From an uncultured Lachnospiraceae bacterium (GTDB lineage Bacteria; Bacillota; Clostridia; Lachnospirales; Lachnospiraceae), in NCBI GenBank assembly GCA_947629385.1, contig CANRDO010000009.1, positions 1 through 64,000 of the forward strand: a stretch of DNA of 64,000 nucleotides. Direction: 5' to 3'. The notes under the pieces were generated by a model, which was not told the DNA's origin, did not search any database, and saw only the letters and a program-made list of their open reading frames with translations. The translations under genes and the position numbers were made by a program. Of this stretch, positions 1-8,205 are shown piece by piece (the stretch's first letter is position 1; each line of letters starts with the position of its first letter).

Positions 1-107
1 TTCGCGAGCATAGCGACAGCTGTCGGAGCATGTCTGAGCGAAGCGAGTTTGCGGAGACAGCTGTCCATAGGCGGCGCAGCGAATCAAGGAGAACAACGTG
101 TTTGCGG
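1..107. repeat. Dispersed 107-bp repeat unit, copy 1
   Basis: These bases recur in inverted orientation at 44108-44214 with a single mismatch (position 54). The unit contains two perfect 10-bp palindromes GACAGCTGTC at 15-24 and 56-65. It lies just downstream of the spoIIR stop codon. The unit may begin before the window, so its left end is not defined. No protein of recognisable family is encoded. The following bases to about 150 share a CCCGGGTTTTGT-type end with the element near 44.5 kb. Confidence 0.85.
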
Positions 108-170
108 TGGACAGGCACATCGGCTCCTGCGGCGCCCGGGTTTTGTGCACTAAACACGAATTCCCTGTAT

Positions 171-809
171 TCAGAACCACCGAAATGCGATCTTCCACTT
201 CTTTGGCCTGCGCAGTAGGCTTTCATACTCATCTACCGTCAATACCTCTTTGAGATCCGCAAGCTCGTCCTCGTCCACGACCGCGTGCAGGCAGTCGGAG
301 AAGCACAGCCCCGGATAGAGCACGCACCACCAGTTATGGCCTTTTGCCTCGCCGAGACGGATGCGCAGCGCGTCGTACCATCCCGCAGGAAAGGTGCAGT
401 CCCCGTAGGCGCGCTCCGGGAAATAGCAGTTCTCGATGGAGGCCTGCGCCTGATAGCTCATCCCCTGCTCTTCCAACACCCGGTTTGCGCTCTCCTCAAT
501 CTCGGAAAGATGCTCAGAGAGGAAGCAGAGTTCAGACTCTTTCGCGTTATCTGTATCCTTTCGCTCTGCTTGTCCGTTCCCATTGTTCCGTTCTATGTCA
601 ATCCACTCCAGCACTGCGTCGCGCACCAAAAGCTTGACCTCCTGATCCTCCTCGCTGTCGCTATTCGCCAGCACATGGAAGCGCAGCACCTCCTCCGCGA
701 TTCCACGCTGCAGGATCGCTCGATGCGCCGCGGATACTCCGAGATCCAACACAAGCGCGCAGGCAAGCACGCAAATGATCGTTTTTATCCAGTCATTTTT
801 TCGCAACAT
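171..809 (-). CDS. spoIIR: Stage II sporulation protein R (SpoIIR)
   Basis: SpoIIR is the forespore-made, exported signal that triggers SpoIIGA to process pro-sigma-E in the mother cell. The 212-residue product starts with a positively charged stretch and one hydrophobic segment (about residues 8-28), consistent with export. The family core follows, with the HVLANSDSEEDQEVK block and a conserved Cys-containing C-terminal half. An in-frame TTG lies three codons upstream (818), but ATG at 809 is preferred because a GGGAGGG ribosome-binding site lies 9 bases ahead of it. That site sits in the right arm of a hairpin (812-846). mrp lies upstream on the same strand, and a dispersed repeat follows the stop codon. 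Confidence 0.93.
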   Translation of the reverse strand: MLRKNDWIKTIICVLACALVLDLGVSAAHRAILQRGIAEEVLRFHVLANSDSEEDQEVKLLVRDAVLEWIDIERNNGNGQAERKDTDNAKESELCFLSEHLSEIEESANRVLEEQGMSYQAQASIENCYFPERAYGDCTFPAGWYDALRIRLGEAKGHNWWCVLYPGLCFSDCLHAVVDEDELADLKEVLTVDEYESLLRRPKKWKIAFRWF

Positions 810-811
810 AA

Positions 812-846
812 AAGGCAACCCTCCCTTGTATCAGGAGTGTTGCCTT
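812..846 (-). promoter_or_regulatory. Hairpin covering the spoIIR ribosome-binding site
   Basis: On the minus strand the arms AAGGCAAC and GTTGCCTT pair perfectly. The stem continues past one A/G mismatch with CTCC pairing to GGAG. The spoIIR Shine-Dalgarno sequence GGGAGGG is therefore inside the stem, 9 bases before the ATG. Only about four T residues follow on the minus strand, so it is a weak terminator for mrp. It may instead limit translation of spoIIR. The plus strand has ATTTTT after the stem, but no plus-strand gene precedes it. Confidence 0.55.
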
Positions 847-939
847 ATTTTTCCAACTGTAATCAAAACCTTTTCTATTCTGCGCGGCAATTTTCACAAA
901 ACCAATCTTCCTTTGTATCCAAAGGCATTCGCACATTTT

Positions 940-1791
940 TTACTTCTGTGTATCCAGTACCCTCAGCGCCTGCACTGCCTTCTCAAGATACGAATTCTTC
1001 GCCTCGTCGAACGCCCCCGCGTCCGCCAGCCGCGCGACCTCCGGCTCAATCGGCACCTTGCCGAGCACAAGCGAGCCGAGCTCCTGCGCCACGGCATCGA
1101 TCTTGCTCTCACCAAACACCGCAATCTCCTTTCCGCAGTCCGGACACTTGAGATAGCTGTAGTTTTCAATCATGCCGATCACCGGAATATGCATTGTCTC
1201 AGCCATGTTGTATGCCTTCTTCACGATCAGCTTCACGAGATCCTGCGGCGAAGTCACGATCACGATTCCGTCCACCGGGATCGACTGGAACACCGTGAGC
1301 GGCACGTCGCCCGTTCCCGGCGGCAAATCTACAAGCAGATAATCCAGTTCGCCCCAGATCACGTCGGTCCAGAACTGCTTCACCACACCGGCGAGCACCG
1401 GTCCGCGCCAGATCACCGGCGCCTCCGGATCCGGCATCAGCAGATTGATCGACATCACCTTGATGTCGTTCTTTGTCAACACTGGGTACATACCCTGATC
1501 GTCCGCCATCGCGGGCCCTTTCAACCCATACATCCGCGGGATCGAAGGCCCGGTAATGTCTGCATCCATGATCCCGACGCGGTAACCCTGCGCCGCCAGA
1601 AGATTCGCCAGAGACGCAGTTACCATAGATTTCCCTACGCCGCCCTTTCCGCTGACCACGCCGATCACATGCTTTATCTCCGAATAAATATTGAGCTCCT
1701 CCAGAAAGCTCTGCGGCTGATTCGCGCTCGGGCAGCCCTCACAGCTCTCCTTGCTGCAGCTTGCCGCGCTGCTGCATGATTTCTCTGCCAT
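940..1791 (-). CDS. mrp: Mrp/NBP35-family iron-sulfur carrier ATPase
   Basis: This P-loop ATPase family (Mrp/ApbC/NBP35) binds and delivers Fe-S clusters in the cytoplasm. The 283-residue protein has a Cys-rich N terminus (CSSAASCSKESCEGCPS), resembling the N-terminal cluster motif of NBP35. It then has the deviant Walker A SGKGGVGKS at about residue 49, the LVDLPPGTGD region, and a CPDCG pair in the C-terminal part that fits a bridging cluster site. A GGGAGG site lies 7 bases before the ATG. It precedes spoIIR on the same strand, with a 130-bp gap. Confidence 0.92.
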   Translation of the reverse strand: MAEKSCSSAASCSKESCEGCPSANQPQSFLEELNIYSEIKHVIGVVSGKGGVGKSMVTASLANLLAAQGYRVGIMDADITGPSIPRMYGLKGPAMADDQGMYPVLTKNDIKVMSINLLMPDPEAPVIWRGPVLAGVVKQFWTDVIWGELDYLLVDLPPGTGDVPLTVFQSIPVDGIVIVTSPQDLVKLIVKKAYNMAETMHIPVIGMIENYSYLKCPDCGKEIAVFGESKIDAVAQELGSLVLGKVPIEPEVARLADAGAFDEAKNSYLEKAVQALRVLDTQK

Positions 1792-1853
1792 AACTCTACC
1801 TCCCGTAATGCATATTCGTCTGTATCATATCATGACCCAAGAATCGCAGCCGC

Positions 1854-2993
1854 TCATTTGGACGCGGCCTTAAGCTTGCTCAGTGCAAGGTTATATTCCG
1901 CGGAATACCTGCTCGCGTACGCAGGGAATTTCTGTTTCCGGTAATTATATAATTTCTTCAGAAATTTCGCGTCCGTCGTTGTGGTCTTGATCTTGCACGC
2001 CTTCACCGCGCTGACCGCGGCGGTCTGCCCGTGCTGAATGGAATAGCTGTACACCGCTCCCTTCACGACGCCCGGTCGACTTGCAAGATCAATCCCAGAA
2101 AGAGCCAGCATCCGCTCCACCGGATCGTAATATTCCTGTCTCGCATAGGTATCCTGCAGCTTTGCAAAGAGTCGCGGATCACGTTTATAGACCTTATTCC
2201 AGGCTTTAAAAAATTTATTGTTGCTCTTCAGCTTTGTGCCGTCTGTGTATTTGGCGTATTTCTTGAATTCCTTGCAAAGTGTCGGATTTTGCGCATACGC
2301 GTACTTTACAAACGGAAGCAGCGAATACCTGTTGTCAAACTGATAAGCACCGCATGCATTGCCATGATCTCCGCCTGTCTGATTATATGCCTCCGAGCCA
2401 GACTCAAATGTCAAGAAAAACAGCATATTTTCATCCGGAGTGCCGCTGTCAGCCACAGGAGTACATACACCTCTCTCATCAGCCATGTACTCTCTGCCAT
2501 TGTATGTAATCTTCTTATTCGTCTGCAGCACGCCGCCTGAAGAAAAATAATACAGTTTCTTGCTGATGCTAAAGATCCCTTTCACCCGTGTCTTGGTCGA
2601 CTTGCTCACATAATACATTTTGCTGCCGATCTTGATCCAGCCGGTCACCATTTTGCCTTCGCTGGTGTAATAATAGTATTGCTTGTTGATCTTCTGCCAG
2701 CCGCCCTTAAAATTTTTGACCCACTTTCCGTCATCTCTGACAAAAACGCGGGTCTTCACGCCATTTACCTTCTTGCTGACCCAGGTATTGCGATCCATAT
2801 ATCCGTTCTTGTTCAGATGTTTATCGCCCACCCATTTATTTTTCACAAGCTCCGTGCCATTTTTGTAGCACTGCATATTGCCGTCCGAGGTTGACTTCCA
2901 TGTGTAAGATGCCGCATTCACAACACAAGGTATCCCAAGCAACATGAGAAGCGTAAGCAAAAGGAATCCTCTTTTTATCTTTTTGGTATTCAT
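1854..2993 (-). CDS. Secreted wall-binding-repeat protein with lysozyme-like C-terminal domain
   Basis: The 379-residue product begins with a signal peptide (MNTKKIKRGFLLLTLLMLLG, cleavage probably after VNA). Aromatic/Gly cell-wall-binding repeats follow at about residues 30-175, for example GGWQKINKQYYYYTSEGKM and TGWIKIGSKMYYVSK. The C-terminal 190 residues contain FESGSEAYN and GACGAYQFD-like blocks (literally HGNACGAYQFD), which resemble the Glu-containing active region of transglycosylase/lysozyme-like domains. Peptidoglycan cleavage is therefore a reasonable inference, but the catalytic domain is not certain. GGGGAG precedes the ATG, and a good promoter lies at 3044-3072. It is transcribed divergently from the ABC transporter gene. 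Confidence 0.8.
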   Translation of the reverse strand: MNTKKIKRGFLLLTLLMLLGIPCVVNAASYTWKSTSDGNMQCYKNGTELVKNKWVGDKHLNKNGYMDRNTWVSKKVNGVKTRVFVRDDGKWVKNFKGGWQKINKQYYYYTSEGKMVTGWIKIGSKMYYVSKSTKTRVKGIFSISKKLYYFSSGGVLQTNKKITYNGREYMADERGVCTPVADSGTPDENMLFFLTFESGSEAYNQTGGDHGNACGAYQFDNRYSLLPFVKYAYAQNPTLCKEFKKYAKYTDGTKLKSNNKFFKAWNKVYKRDPRLFAKLQDTYARQEYYDPVERMLALSGIDLASRPGVVKGAVYSYSIQHGQTAAVSAVKACKIKTTTTDAKFLKKLYNYRKQKFPAYASRYSAEYNLALSKLKAASK

Positions 2994-3043
2994 ACGTTAT
3001 CTCCCCTATACTTTATGGATTGTACTCCCCCTGTTTCTTTTTC

Positions 3044-3072
3044 ATTTTACATCATATGAAATAATTCTGCAA
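3044..3072 (-). promoter_or_regulatory. Promoter of the wall-binding protein gene
   Basis: Minus strand: -35 TTGCAG (3067-3072), 17-bp spacer, -10 TAAAAT (3044-3049). It lies about 50 bp upstream of the ATG at 2993 and matches the vegetative sigma-A pattern. Confidence 0.55.
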
Positions 3073-3204
3073 GAACTGGTAAAAATAAGTTGTTTTCATC
3101 ACAATATATGATAAACTGATTTTGATCCCACACGCAGTTTTCTCTGGTTGATCGCTGCGTAATGGGGCGAGTAATTTTACGGTTTTGAAAGGATGACTCT
3201 TGCT

Positions 3205-5046
3205 ATGGACAAGGAAAGCTGTCATAAAAAAATCTGGAAAAATATTTTTGATCTGCTGCCGGCGAGACAAAGGCTACGTTTTTTCTGGATCCTGGCAATC
3301 CTGGCAATTTCCGCTGTCTTAAGCCAGCTTACGCCGCTCGCCGTCGGCTATCTGACCGACCATGTCCTGGAGGGGCGAGACGTCTCCTTCCCTGCGGTAC
3401 TTCCCGTGCTCCTGCTGATTCTCCTCGTAAATGTCGTGAATGAGGTGATCAAGGTCGTGCGCAGACTGATCGTCGAGGACACCGCGACGCAGGCGGAAAA
3501 GACCGCGCGGCAGAAAGCATCGGCATCCTTGCTTAAGGCTCCGCTGTCCTACTTTCGTGGTCATATGACCGGAAATATCCACGGACGGCTGAACCGCAGT
3601 CTCGAGGGCACGGTCAAGCTGATCAAGCTGATGTTCATGGACTTCGCGCCCGCCGTCACCACCGGCCTCGCCGCGATCGTGACGATCTTCCTGCGCCTTC
3701 CGCTTCCGGTCGCCTGCCTCGTCATCCTGGTGATTCCGGTCGGCACCTTCCTCGTATTTTGTCAAATCAGCACACAGCGGGGGATTCGCGTCGAGCTCAT
3801 GGAGACACGCGCCGACATGGACGGTACAATCGTCGAACTCTTAGGCGGTATCGAGACAATCCGTACACTTGACAGCGCACAGACGGAGGAAAACCGCATC
3901 CTCGACCGCTCCGAACAGCTTCGCAAAAAAGAAATGCGCCATCACAAGGCAATGGCGCTCTACGACTGTCTGAAATTCATAAACGAAGCCGTATTCAGCG
4001 TCCTTGTCATCGGCATCTCTGTTCTCCTGGCCTCGCGCGGAGTCATCTCCATCGGCACAGTGCTCACGGCCTATCTCTGCTTCACGCAGTTGACCGGGCC
4101 GCTGCGTGAGCTGCACCGGATCCTGGACGAGTTTTCCGAGTGCGTCGTCCTGGCAAACGACTATTTCCGGCTGCTGGAGCTGCCGGTGGATTTCTCCTAT
4201 CTGCCTGATGCGTCCGCTGAGCCGGATCAAACTTATTCCAAGTCCAAAAGTAGTCCTGTGAAAAAAGAGGCGCCGCAGAATTCATCCGTGCGTCAGCCAA
4301 CTCCTGCCGCCAACGATATACGGATCCGAGGGGTGTGTTTCGCTTACCCGGAGAAGCCGGATCAACTGATCCTCAACAATATTCATCTGGAAATCCCTGC
4401 CGGAGCCTTTCTCGGGATTGCGGGGCCCAGCGGCTGCGGCAAGTCCACGCTAATCAAAGTCATCGACAAGCTCGAACAGGCGCAGGGCGAGGTCCTTCTG
4501 GGCGGTCAGGCGCTGTCCGCTCTTTCGCGGGCGGCTCTCGCCGAGAGTGTTGCGCTCGTGCCGCAGACTCCGTTTCTGATCGCGGACACCGTATACAACA
4601 ATATCTGTTATGGAATGAAGCACGAGGTTTCTCCGGAAGAAGTGAAAGACGCCGCACGAAAAGCAAATATCGCCTCCGACATCGAACGATTCCCTGGCGG
4701 ATATGACTTCCAGATCGCGGAAGGAGGATCCAATCTTTCCGGCGGCCAGAGGCAGAGAATCGCCCTGGCGCGCATCTTTCTGCGCAGACCCCGGATCCTG
4801 ATCCTCGACGAGGCAACTTCCGCGCTGGACAACACCTCAGAAAAATGGATCCAGCATGAAATCGAGAAGCTAAAGGAAGAATACGGCACAACCGTGCTCT
4901 CGATCGCACACCGCCTGACCACATTAAAGAACTGCGATGAGATCATCGTCATGGACAAGGGACGGATCGTCCAGAAGGGTAAATATGATGAACTGGAAGC
5001 CACGCCCGGCATCTTCCGGGAGATGGCGCTCGGAATTCTGAAGTGA
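3205..5046 (+). CDS. ABC transporter, fused permease/ATPase (exporter type)
   Basis: This is a half-transporter of the ABC exporter superfamily (about 613 residues). An N-terminal transmembrane domain with roughly six helices (to about residue 310) is followed by a poorly conserved Ser/Pro/Lys linker and a nucleotide-binding domain. The latter has Walker A GPSGCGKST (about residue 407), signature LSGGQ, Walker B ILILDEATSALD and a switch His (SIAHR). There is no N-terminal C39 peptidase domain. Substrate is unknown. Two in-frame ATGs exist: AAAGG directly abuts the one at 3193, so the one at 3205 is preferred. The gene stands alone on the plus strand and ends at a strong terminator. Confidence 0.9.
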   Translation: MDKESCHKKIWKNIFDLLPARQRLRFFWILAILAISAVLSQLTPLAVGYLTDHVLEGRDVSFPAVLPVLLLILLVNVVNEVIKVVRRLIVEDTATQAEKTARQKASASLLKAPLSYFRGHMTGNIHGRLNRSLEGTVKLIKLMFMDFAPAVTTGLAAIVTIFLRLPLPVACLVILVIPVGTFLVFCQISTQRGIRVELMETRADMDGTIVELLGGIETIRTLDSAQTEENRILDRSEQLRKKEMRHHKAMALYDCLKFINEAVFSVLVIGISVLLASRGVISIGTVLTAYLCFTQLTGPLRELHRILDEFSECVVLANDYFRLLELPVDFSYLPDASAEPDQTYSKSKSSPVKKEAPQNSSVRQPTPAANDIRIRGVCFAYPEKPDQLILNNIHLEIPAGAFLGIAGPSGCGKSTLIKVIDKLEQAQGEVLLGGQALSALSRAALAESVALVPQTPFLIADTVYNNICYGMKHEVSPEEVKDAARKANIASDIERFPGGYDFQIAEGGSNLSGGQRQRIALARIFLRRPRILILDEATSALDNTSEKWIQHEIEKLKEEYGTTVLSIAHRLTTLKNCDEIIVMDKGRIVQKGKYDELEATPGIFREMALGILK

Positions 5047-5084
5047 AATAATCCTTCCAAATAGTCTATATTCGTTTTCTCCTG

Positions 5085-5114
5085 TGCGCTCAAATTGGAT
5101 TTGAGCGCATTTTT
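5085..5114 (+). terminator. Rho-independent terminator after the ABC transporter
   Basis: Perfect 11-bp stem TGCGCTCAAAT / ATTTGAGCGCA with a 3-base loop, followed by five T residues on the plus strand. Confidence 0.9.
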
Positions 5115-5143
5115 AGCGCATTTGAACGCATTTAAGCGCATTT
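5105..5143. repeat. Short tandem repeat GCGCATTT x4
   Basis: Four copies of GCGCATTT (one with A in the first position) start at 5105, 5116, 5126 and 5136, a spacing of 10-11 bp, about one helical turn. The first copy overlaps the terminator. The array lies between the converging ends of the ABC transporter gene and the VWA gene. Confidence 0.75.
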
Positions 5144-5170
5144 TGCGCGCACTCTCCTAAATTTATGATC

Positions 5171-6961
5171 TCAGAAATTCGCGCTGTCGTCCTCGAGCAA
5201 CTTTCGCAGATACCGGCTGACGACACGCGAAAAGCTCTCAATGCTACGGATATAGGCAAAGTCCTTGCCGAAGATCTTTTTCTCCGCCATCAGCTCTTTT
5301 TCTCTCCCGGTGAACACGCCGAGCACGCAGACGCCCTTTCCGCGCAGCTTTCGCACCTCGAAGGCGGTGTCGGTCACCGCATAGTCCCCGTAGTACGGCC
5401 GCGGGTTGCGGCTGTTCGGCCGGTTTACGATGATATCGTTCGGCTTGCCGTCGCTCAATACGATGAGGATCTTGCCTTCCTCCTGGCGCTGCAGCAGTCC
5501 GTCGCCCACGGCGCGGATCGCCAGTCCGTCCCGGTTGTTCGAGGAGGTCACATACTCCAGCACGCGCCGATTCTCCTCGCGCGGCGCGTCGTATTCCCGA
5601 AATCTCTGCAGGATCGTATAATCCCAGAAGCTGCAGAAGCTCATGATGCGGTGCGGCACATGATTGTTTGACAGCGCCTCGCTGATGATGTAAGCCTGCA
5701 GCGCCACCTGCCCCTGCCGGTCGCGCTGGGAGCCGCTCGCGTCGATCAGTATATCGACCGCGAACTCCGACACGTTGCGTTTCATCGTCTTTACGAAGAG
5801 GCGGCCCGGATCCTCCATCCTGCCCACCTTCCAGAGAAGCCGCGGAACGATCTGCCCCGACCAGGCCGCGCTCTCCTCCGGCTCGCTGCGACGGTGCAGG
5901 GAGCGCTTCAGCTCGTCTGTGAGCTGTTCGATGTTGCGTGCGAGCATATTTTTGCTGTTGCGAAACAGCGTCCGGTTTTTCTCCGCATGCCGCCTCGCGT
6001 TGACGAACTGCGCGTTCGCGAGTACAGGATTCCTGAGAACGCCGTCCGTAAAATAAAGGCTGCAGTCTGCATGCGCTCCGCGGCACAGCCGCTGGTTCAG
6101 CCGTTTCTGCTCCAGCTCCGAGAGGTACGATCTTCCGTAATTCAGCTCGATGTACGAGTGCATCTTCGCCGCGGCCTCCGGCGAGATCAGCGTCACCTTG
6201 CGCTTACCCGGATTCCTCGGCGCGTCCTCCTTCTCGTCCTGCTCCTCCTGCAGCGTCGTCACCTGGCTGTTCATCTTGTTCATGTAGCGCTCAAGCAGAT
6301 CCTCGCCCATCTCCTCTTCCAGAAAATCGCTCCAGTCAAACTCCTGCAGATCATCCGCCGTCACGGCGAGCACATGCGCCAGATCCCCGTGCTTGCGCAC
6401 GAAGCTCTTGTCGATCAACGTATTGTACAGCTCGTCCGTCGCACGGATCAGCTCCATCGTATCGCGCGCGTCCTCCAGAGCGCGGATCAGCCGCAGCGCC
6501 TCTTCAATCTGCCGCTCACAGTGCCAGTCGCCTCGCAGATACCCGCGCAGCAAAGCGATCTTGATCCTGCCCGGCAGTGACGCGCTCATCCTCTGAAACG
6601 ACAGATCCAGCAGGTCCGAGAACGCCTTCTGCCGCAGCTCCGGCACGCCGGGCCGCTCCGCCGCGATCTTCCGGTACACCGCCGCGTCCACGCAGAGCTG
6701 CGCGAGCTCCGTCAGCGGCTGCTCCTGCGCCCCATAGTACACCTTCTTCACGAGGTAAAGTCCGAGCTCGTCCCGGTCGAAAAAGCGCGCGAAAGCGCCC
6801 TGCTTCACCGCGTCGTACATGGAAATATACTTCGAGCGATGCCAGGACTCCATGTCAAGCTTCGTGTCCAGCCGGTAATCCCCGCTGACCGTCCACATCA
6901 GGTTGCGTATTCGGTTTTCCGCCTCCGTCATGAGGTCGTCGGATGCATACAGCTCGTCCAT
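5171..6961 (-). CDS. VWA-domain protein, partner of MoxR ATPase
   Basis: The 596-residue protein has a helical N-terminal region with a highly charged stretch (EEEMGEDLLERYMNKMN, EQDEKEDAPRN). A von Willebrand factor A domain occupies its last 200 residues, with the metal-ion-dependent adhesion motif as DASGS and a later Thr/Asp region. This layout matches VWA proteins of the CobT/NorD type that work with MoxR-family AAA+ ATPases to remodel or activate client proteins. The moxR-like gene lies immediately upstream on the same strand, separated only by a dispersed repeat, which supports the pairing. No metalloenzyme client lies beside it, so the target is unknown. Confidence 0.85.
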   Translation of the reverse strand: MDELYASDDLMTEAENRIRNLMWTVSGDYRLDTKLDMESWHRSKYISMYDAVKQGAFARFFDRDELGLYLVKKVYYGAQEQPLTELAQLCVDAAVYRKIAAERPGVPELRQKAFSDLLDLSFQRMSASLPGRIKIALLRGYLRGDWHCERQIEEALRLIRALEDARDTMELIRATDELYNTLIDKSFVRKHGDLAHVLAVTADDLQEFDWSDFLEEEMGEDLLERYMNKMNSQVTTLQEEQDEKEDAPRNPGKRKVTLISPEAAAKMHSYIELNYGRSYLSELEQKRLNQRLCRGAHADCSLYFTDGVLRNPVLANAQFVNARRHAEKNRTLFRNSKNMLARNIEQLTDELKRSLHRRSEPEESAAWSGQIVPRLLWKVGRMEDPGRLFVKTMKRNVSEFAVDILIDASGSQRDRQGQVALQAYIISEALSNNHVPHRIMSFCSFWDYTILQRFREYDAPREENRRVLEYVTSSNNRDGLAIRAVGDGLLQRQEEGKILIVLSDGKPNDIIVNRPNSRNPRPYYGDYAVTDTAFEVRKLRGKGVCVLGVFTGREKELMAEKKIFGKDFAYIRSIESFSRVVSRYLRKLLEDDSANF

Positions 6962-6997
6962 TTTCTTCTCCGTTTGCTCAATTCACGTATTGGCTAA

Positions 6998-7155
6998 CCG
7001 GACGCCCTGCAAGGGCTTGCAATGTCAGGGCAGACCCGCTCGCGCTTAATCGGGCACGCAGCGGTGCATAAGTTCGCTTGCGCTCACCAAGCACCGGCGG
7101 CCCTCAATGATCTGCCCTGACACAGCAAGTCCTTGCCGGGCTGTGCACTATGCAC
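6998..7155. mobile_element. MITE-like repeat element, short copy (A)
   Basis: The element is bounded by imperfect inverted repeats of about 30 bp: one end reads GCCCTGCAAGGGCTTGCAAT and continues into GTCAGGGCAGA, and the other carries TCTGCCCTGACACAGCAAG. The interior holds GGTGC...GCACC pairing around TAAGTTCGCTTGCGCTCACC. The same element, inverted and enlarged by roughly 80 bp in the middle, is at 44292-44536. No transposase is encoded. It overlaps the 3' end of the moxR-like gene and fills the gap to the VWA gene. Confidence 0.8.
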
Positions 7156-8078
7156 GATGCCCCGAAAATTTCCGCCGACGTCCAGCTCTCCGGGATGCGC
7201 GTCATCACGATGTCCTCCACGATCTCGCGCTCGAACAGGTCGAAGCTCTTGTTGACGATCCCCATGCGGATTGCAAGCCGGGGGCTGAGCCCCGCGCGCA
7301 CGGTCTTGAGCGCGCCGATCAGTCCACGCAGATCGAGCGGCTTCGTAGAGATCTCGTTGTTGTTTGCCTTCGTCTGCAGGTCGAGGAACAGCCCGCAGAT
7401 CTGCTCCAGCCCTTCCTTCCGGAAATCCGGGAAGACTCGTTCCAAAATATAGTGCAGCGTATCCTCCGTCGCCATCGGCATCTCAATCACCAGAAAACGC
7501 GACACCAGCGCCTCGTTGAGCTCGCGCGTGCCCGCGTATCCATAGTTCATCGTGCCGATGAAGCGGGCCGCATCGTGCAGGCTCACCTTCTCATAACCAG
7601 GAATATCAAGGATCCGGCGATAATCGAGCGTCGCGTGGAGCACGGAGACCGCGTCGTTCTTCGCCATGTTCACCTCGTCGAAGATGCCGAAGCCCCCGCC
7701 GACCGCGCAGTCGTAGACCGGGCCGGTGCGCAGCTGCACCTCGCCCGCGCGGAACGTGTCCGTGCCGATCAGCGCGCTGCTGTCCATATTGACATGAAAT
7801 GAGATGTTCCACGACGGCCTTCCAAACACGTAGGCAAGGTTCTCCGCAAGAATGTTTTTCCCGGTCGCCTTCGTGCCGGTCAGGAGGATATTCTCCCCCT
7901 GCAGAAGCGCAGCCGCCGCCATCTCGAACGTCTCCCGTCCGTAGTACGGCAGCATCGGCCGGATGATCCTCGGTTTCAGCTTCTCCTCCACCGGATATCT
8001 CTCCCGAAACTCCGCGATCGCGCGCAGAAGCTCCCTGCTCACCTGCTGCTCTTCCAGTGACTGAATGATATAATCCAT
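7104..8078 (-). CDS. MoxR-family AAA+ ATPase
   Basis: MoxR-type AAA+ ATPases act as chaperones together with VWA proteins. The 324-residue product carries Walker B as GIFDEVNMA, sensor-1 region IGTMNYGYAGT and an arginine-finger-like NEALVSRF block. Its Walker A is unusual, GTKATGKN (residues 68-75), with Asn where Thr or Ser is normal. ATG at 8078 is the likely start; the reading frame is open further upstream, but the extra sequence is Arg/Ser-rich and unlike the family. The last 17 or so codons (from about 7155) come from a dispersed repeat, so the natural C terminus may have been replaced. The VWA gene follows downstream. Confidence 0.85.
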   Translation of the reverse strand: MDYIIQSLEEQQVSRELLRAIAEFRERYPVEEKLKPRIIRPMLPYYGRETFEMAAAALLQGENILLTGTKATGKNILAENLAYVFGRPSWNISFHVNMDSSALIGTDTFRAGEVQLRTGPVYDCAVGGGFGIFDEVNMAKNDAVSVLHATLDYRRILDIPGYEKVSLHDAARFIGTMNYGYAGTRELNEALVSRFLVIEMPMATEDTLHYILERVFPDFRKEGLEQICGLFLDLQTKANNNEISTKPLDLRGLIGALKTVRAGLSPRLAIRMGIVNKSFDLFEREIVEDIVMTRIPESWTSAEIFGASCIVHSPARTCCVRADH

Positions 8079-8205
8079 GCGATTGCCTCTCCTGTCTTTC
8101 TCTATGTCTGTCCGTTTTTCTGAACCTATATAAATCTGTCCGCTCTTTTGACCTGCTGCCCGGCTTGTCCCGCAACGAGACTGTCGAAAGCCGTTCCCGC
8201 AAACT

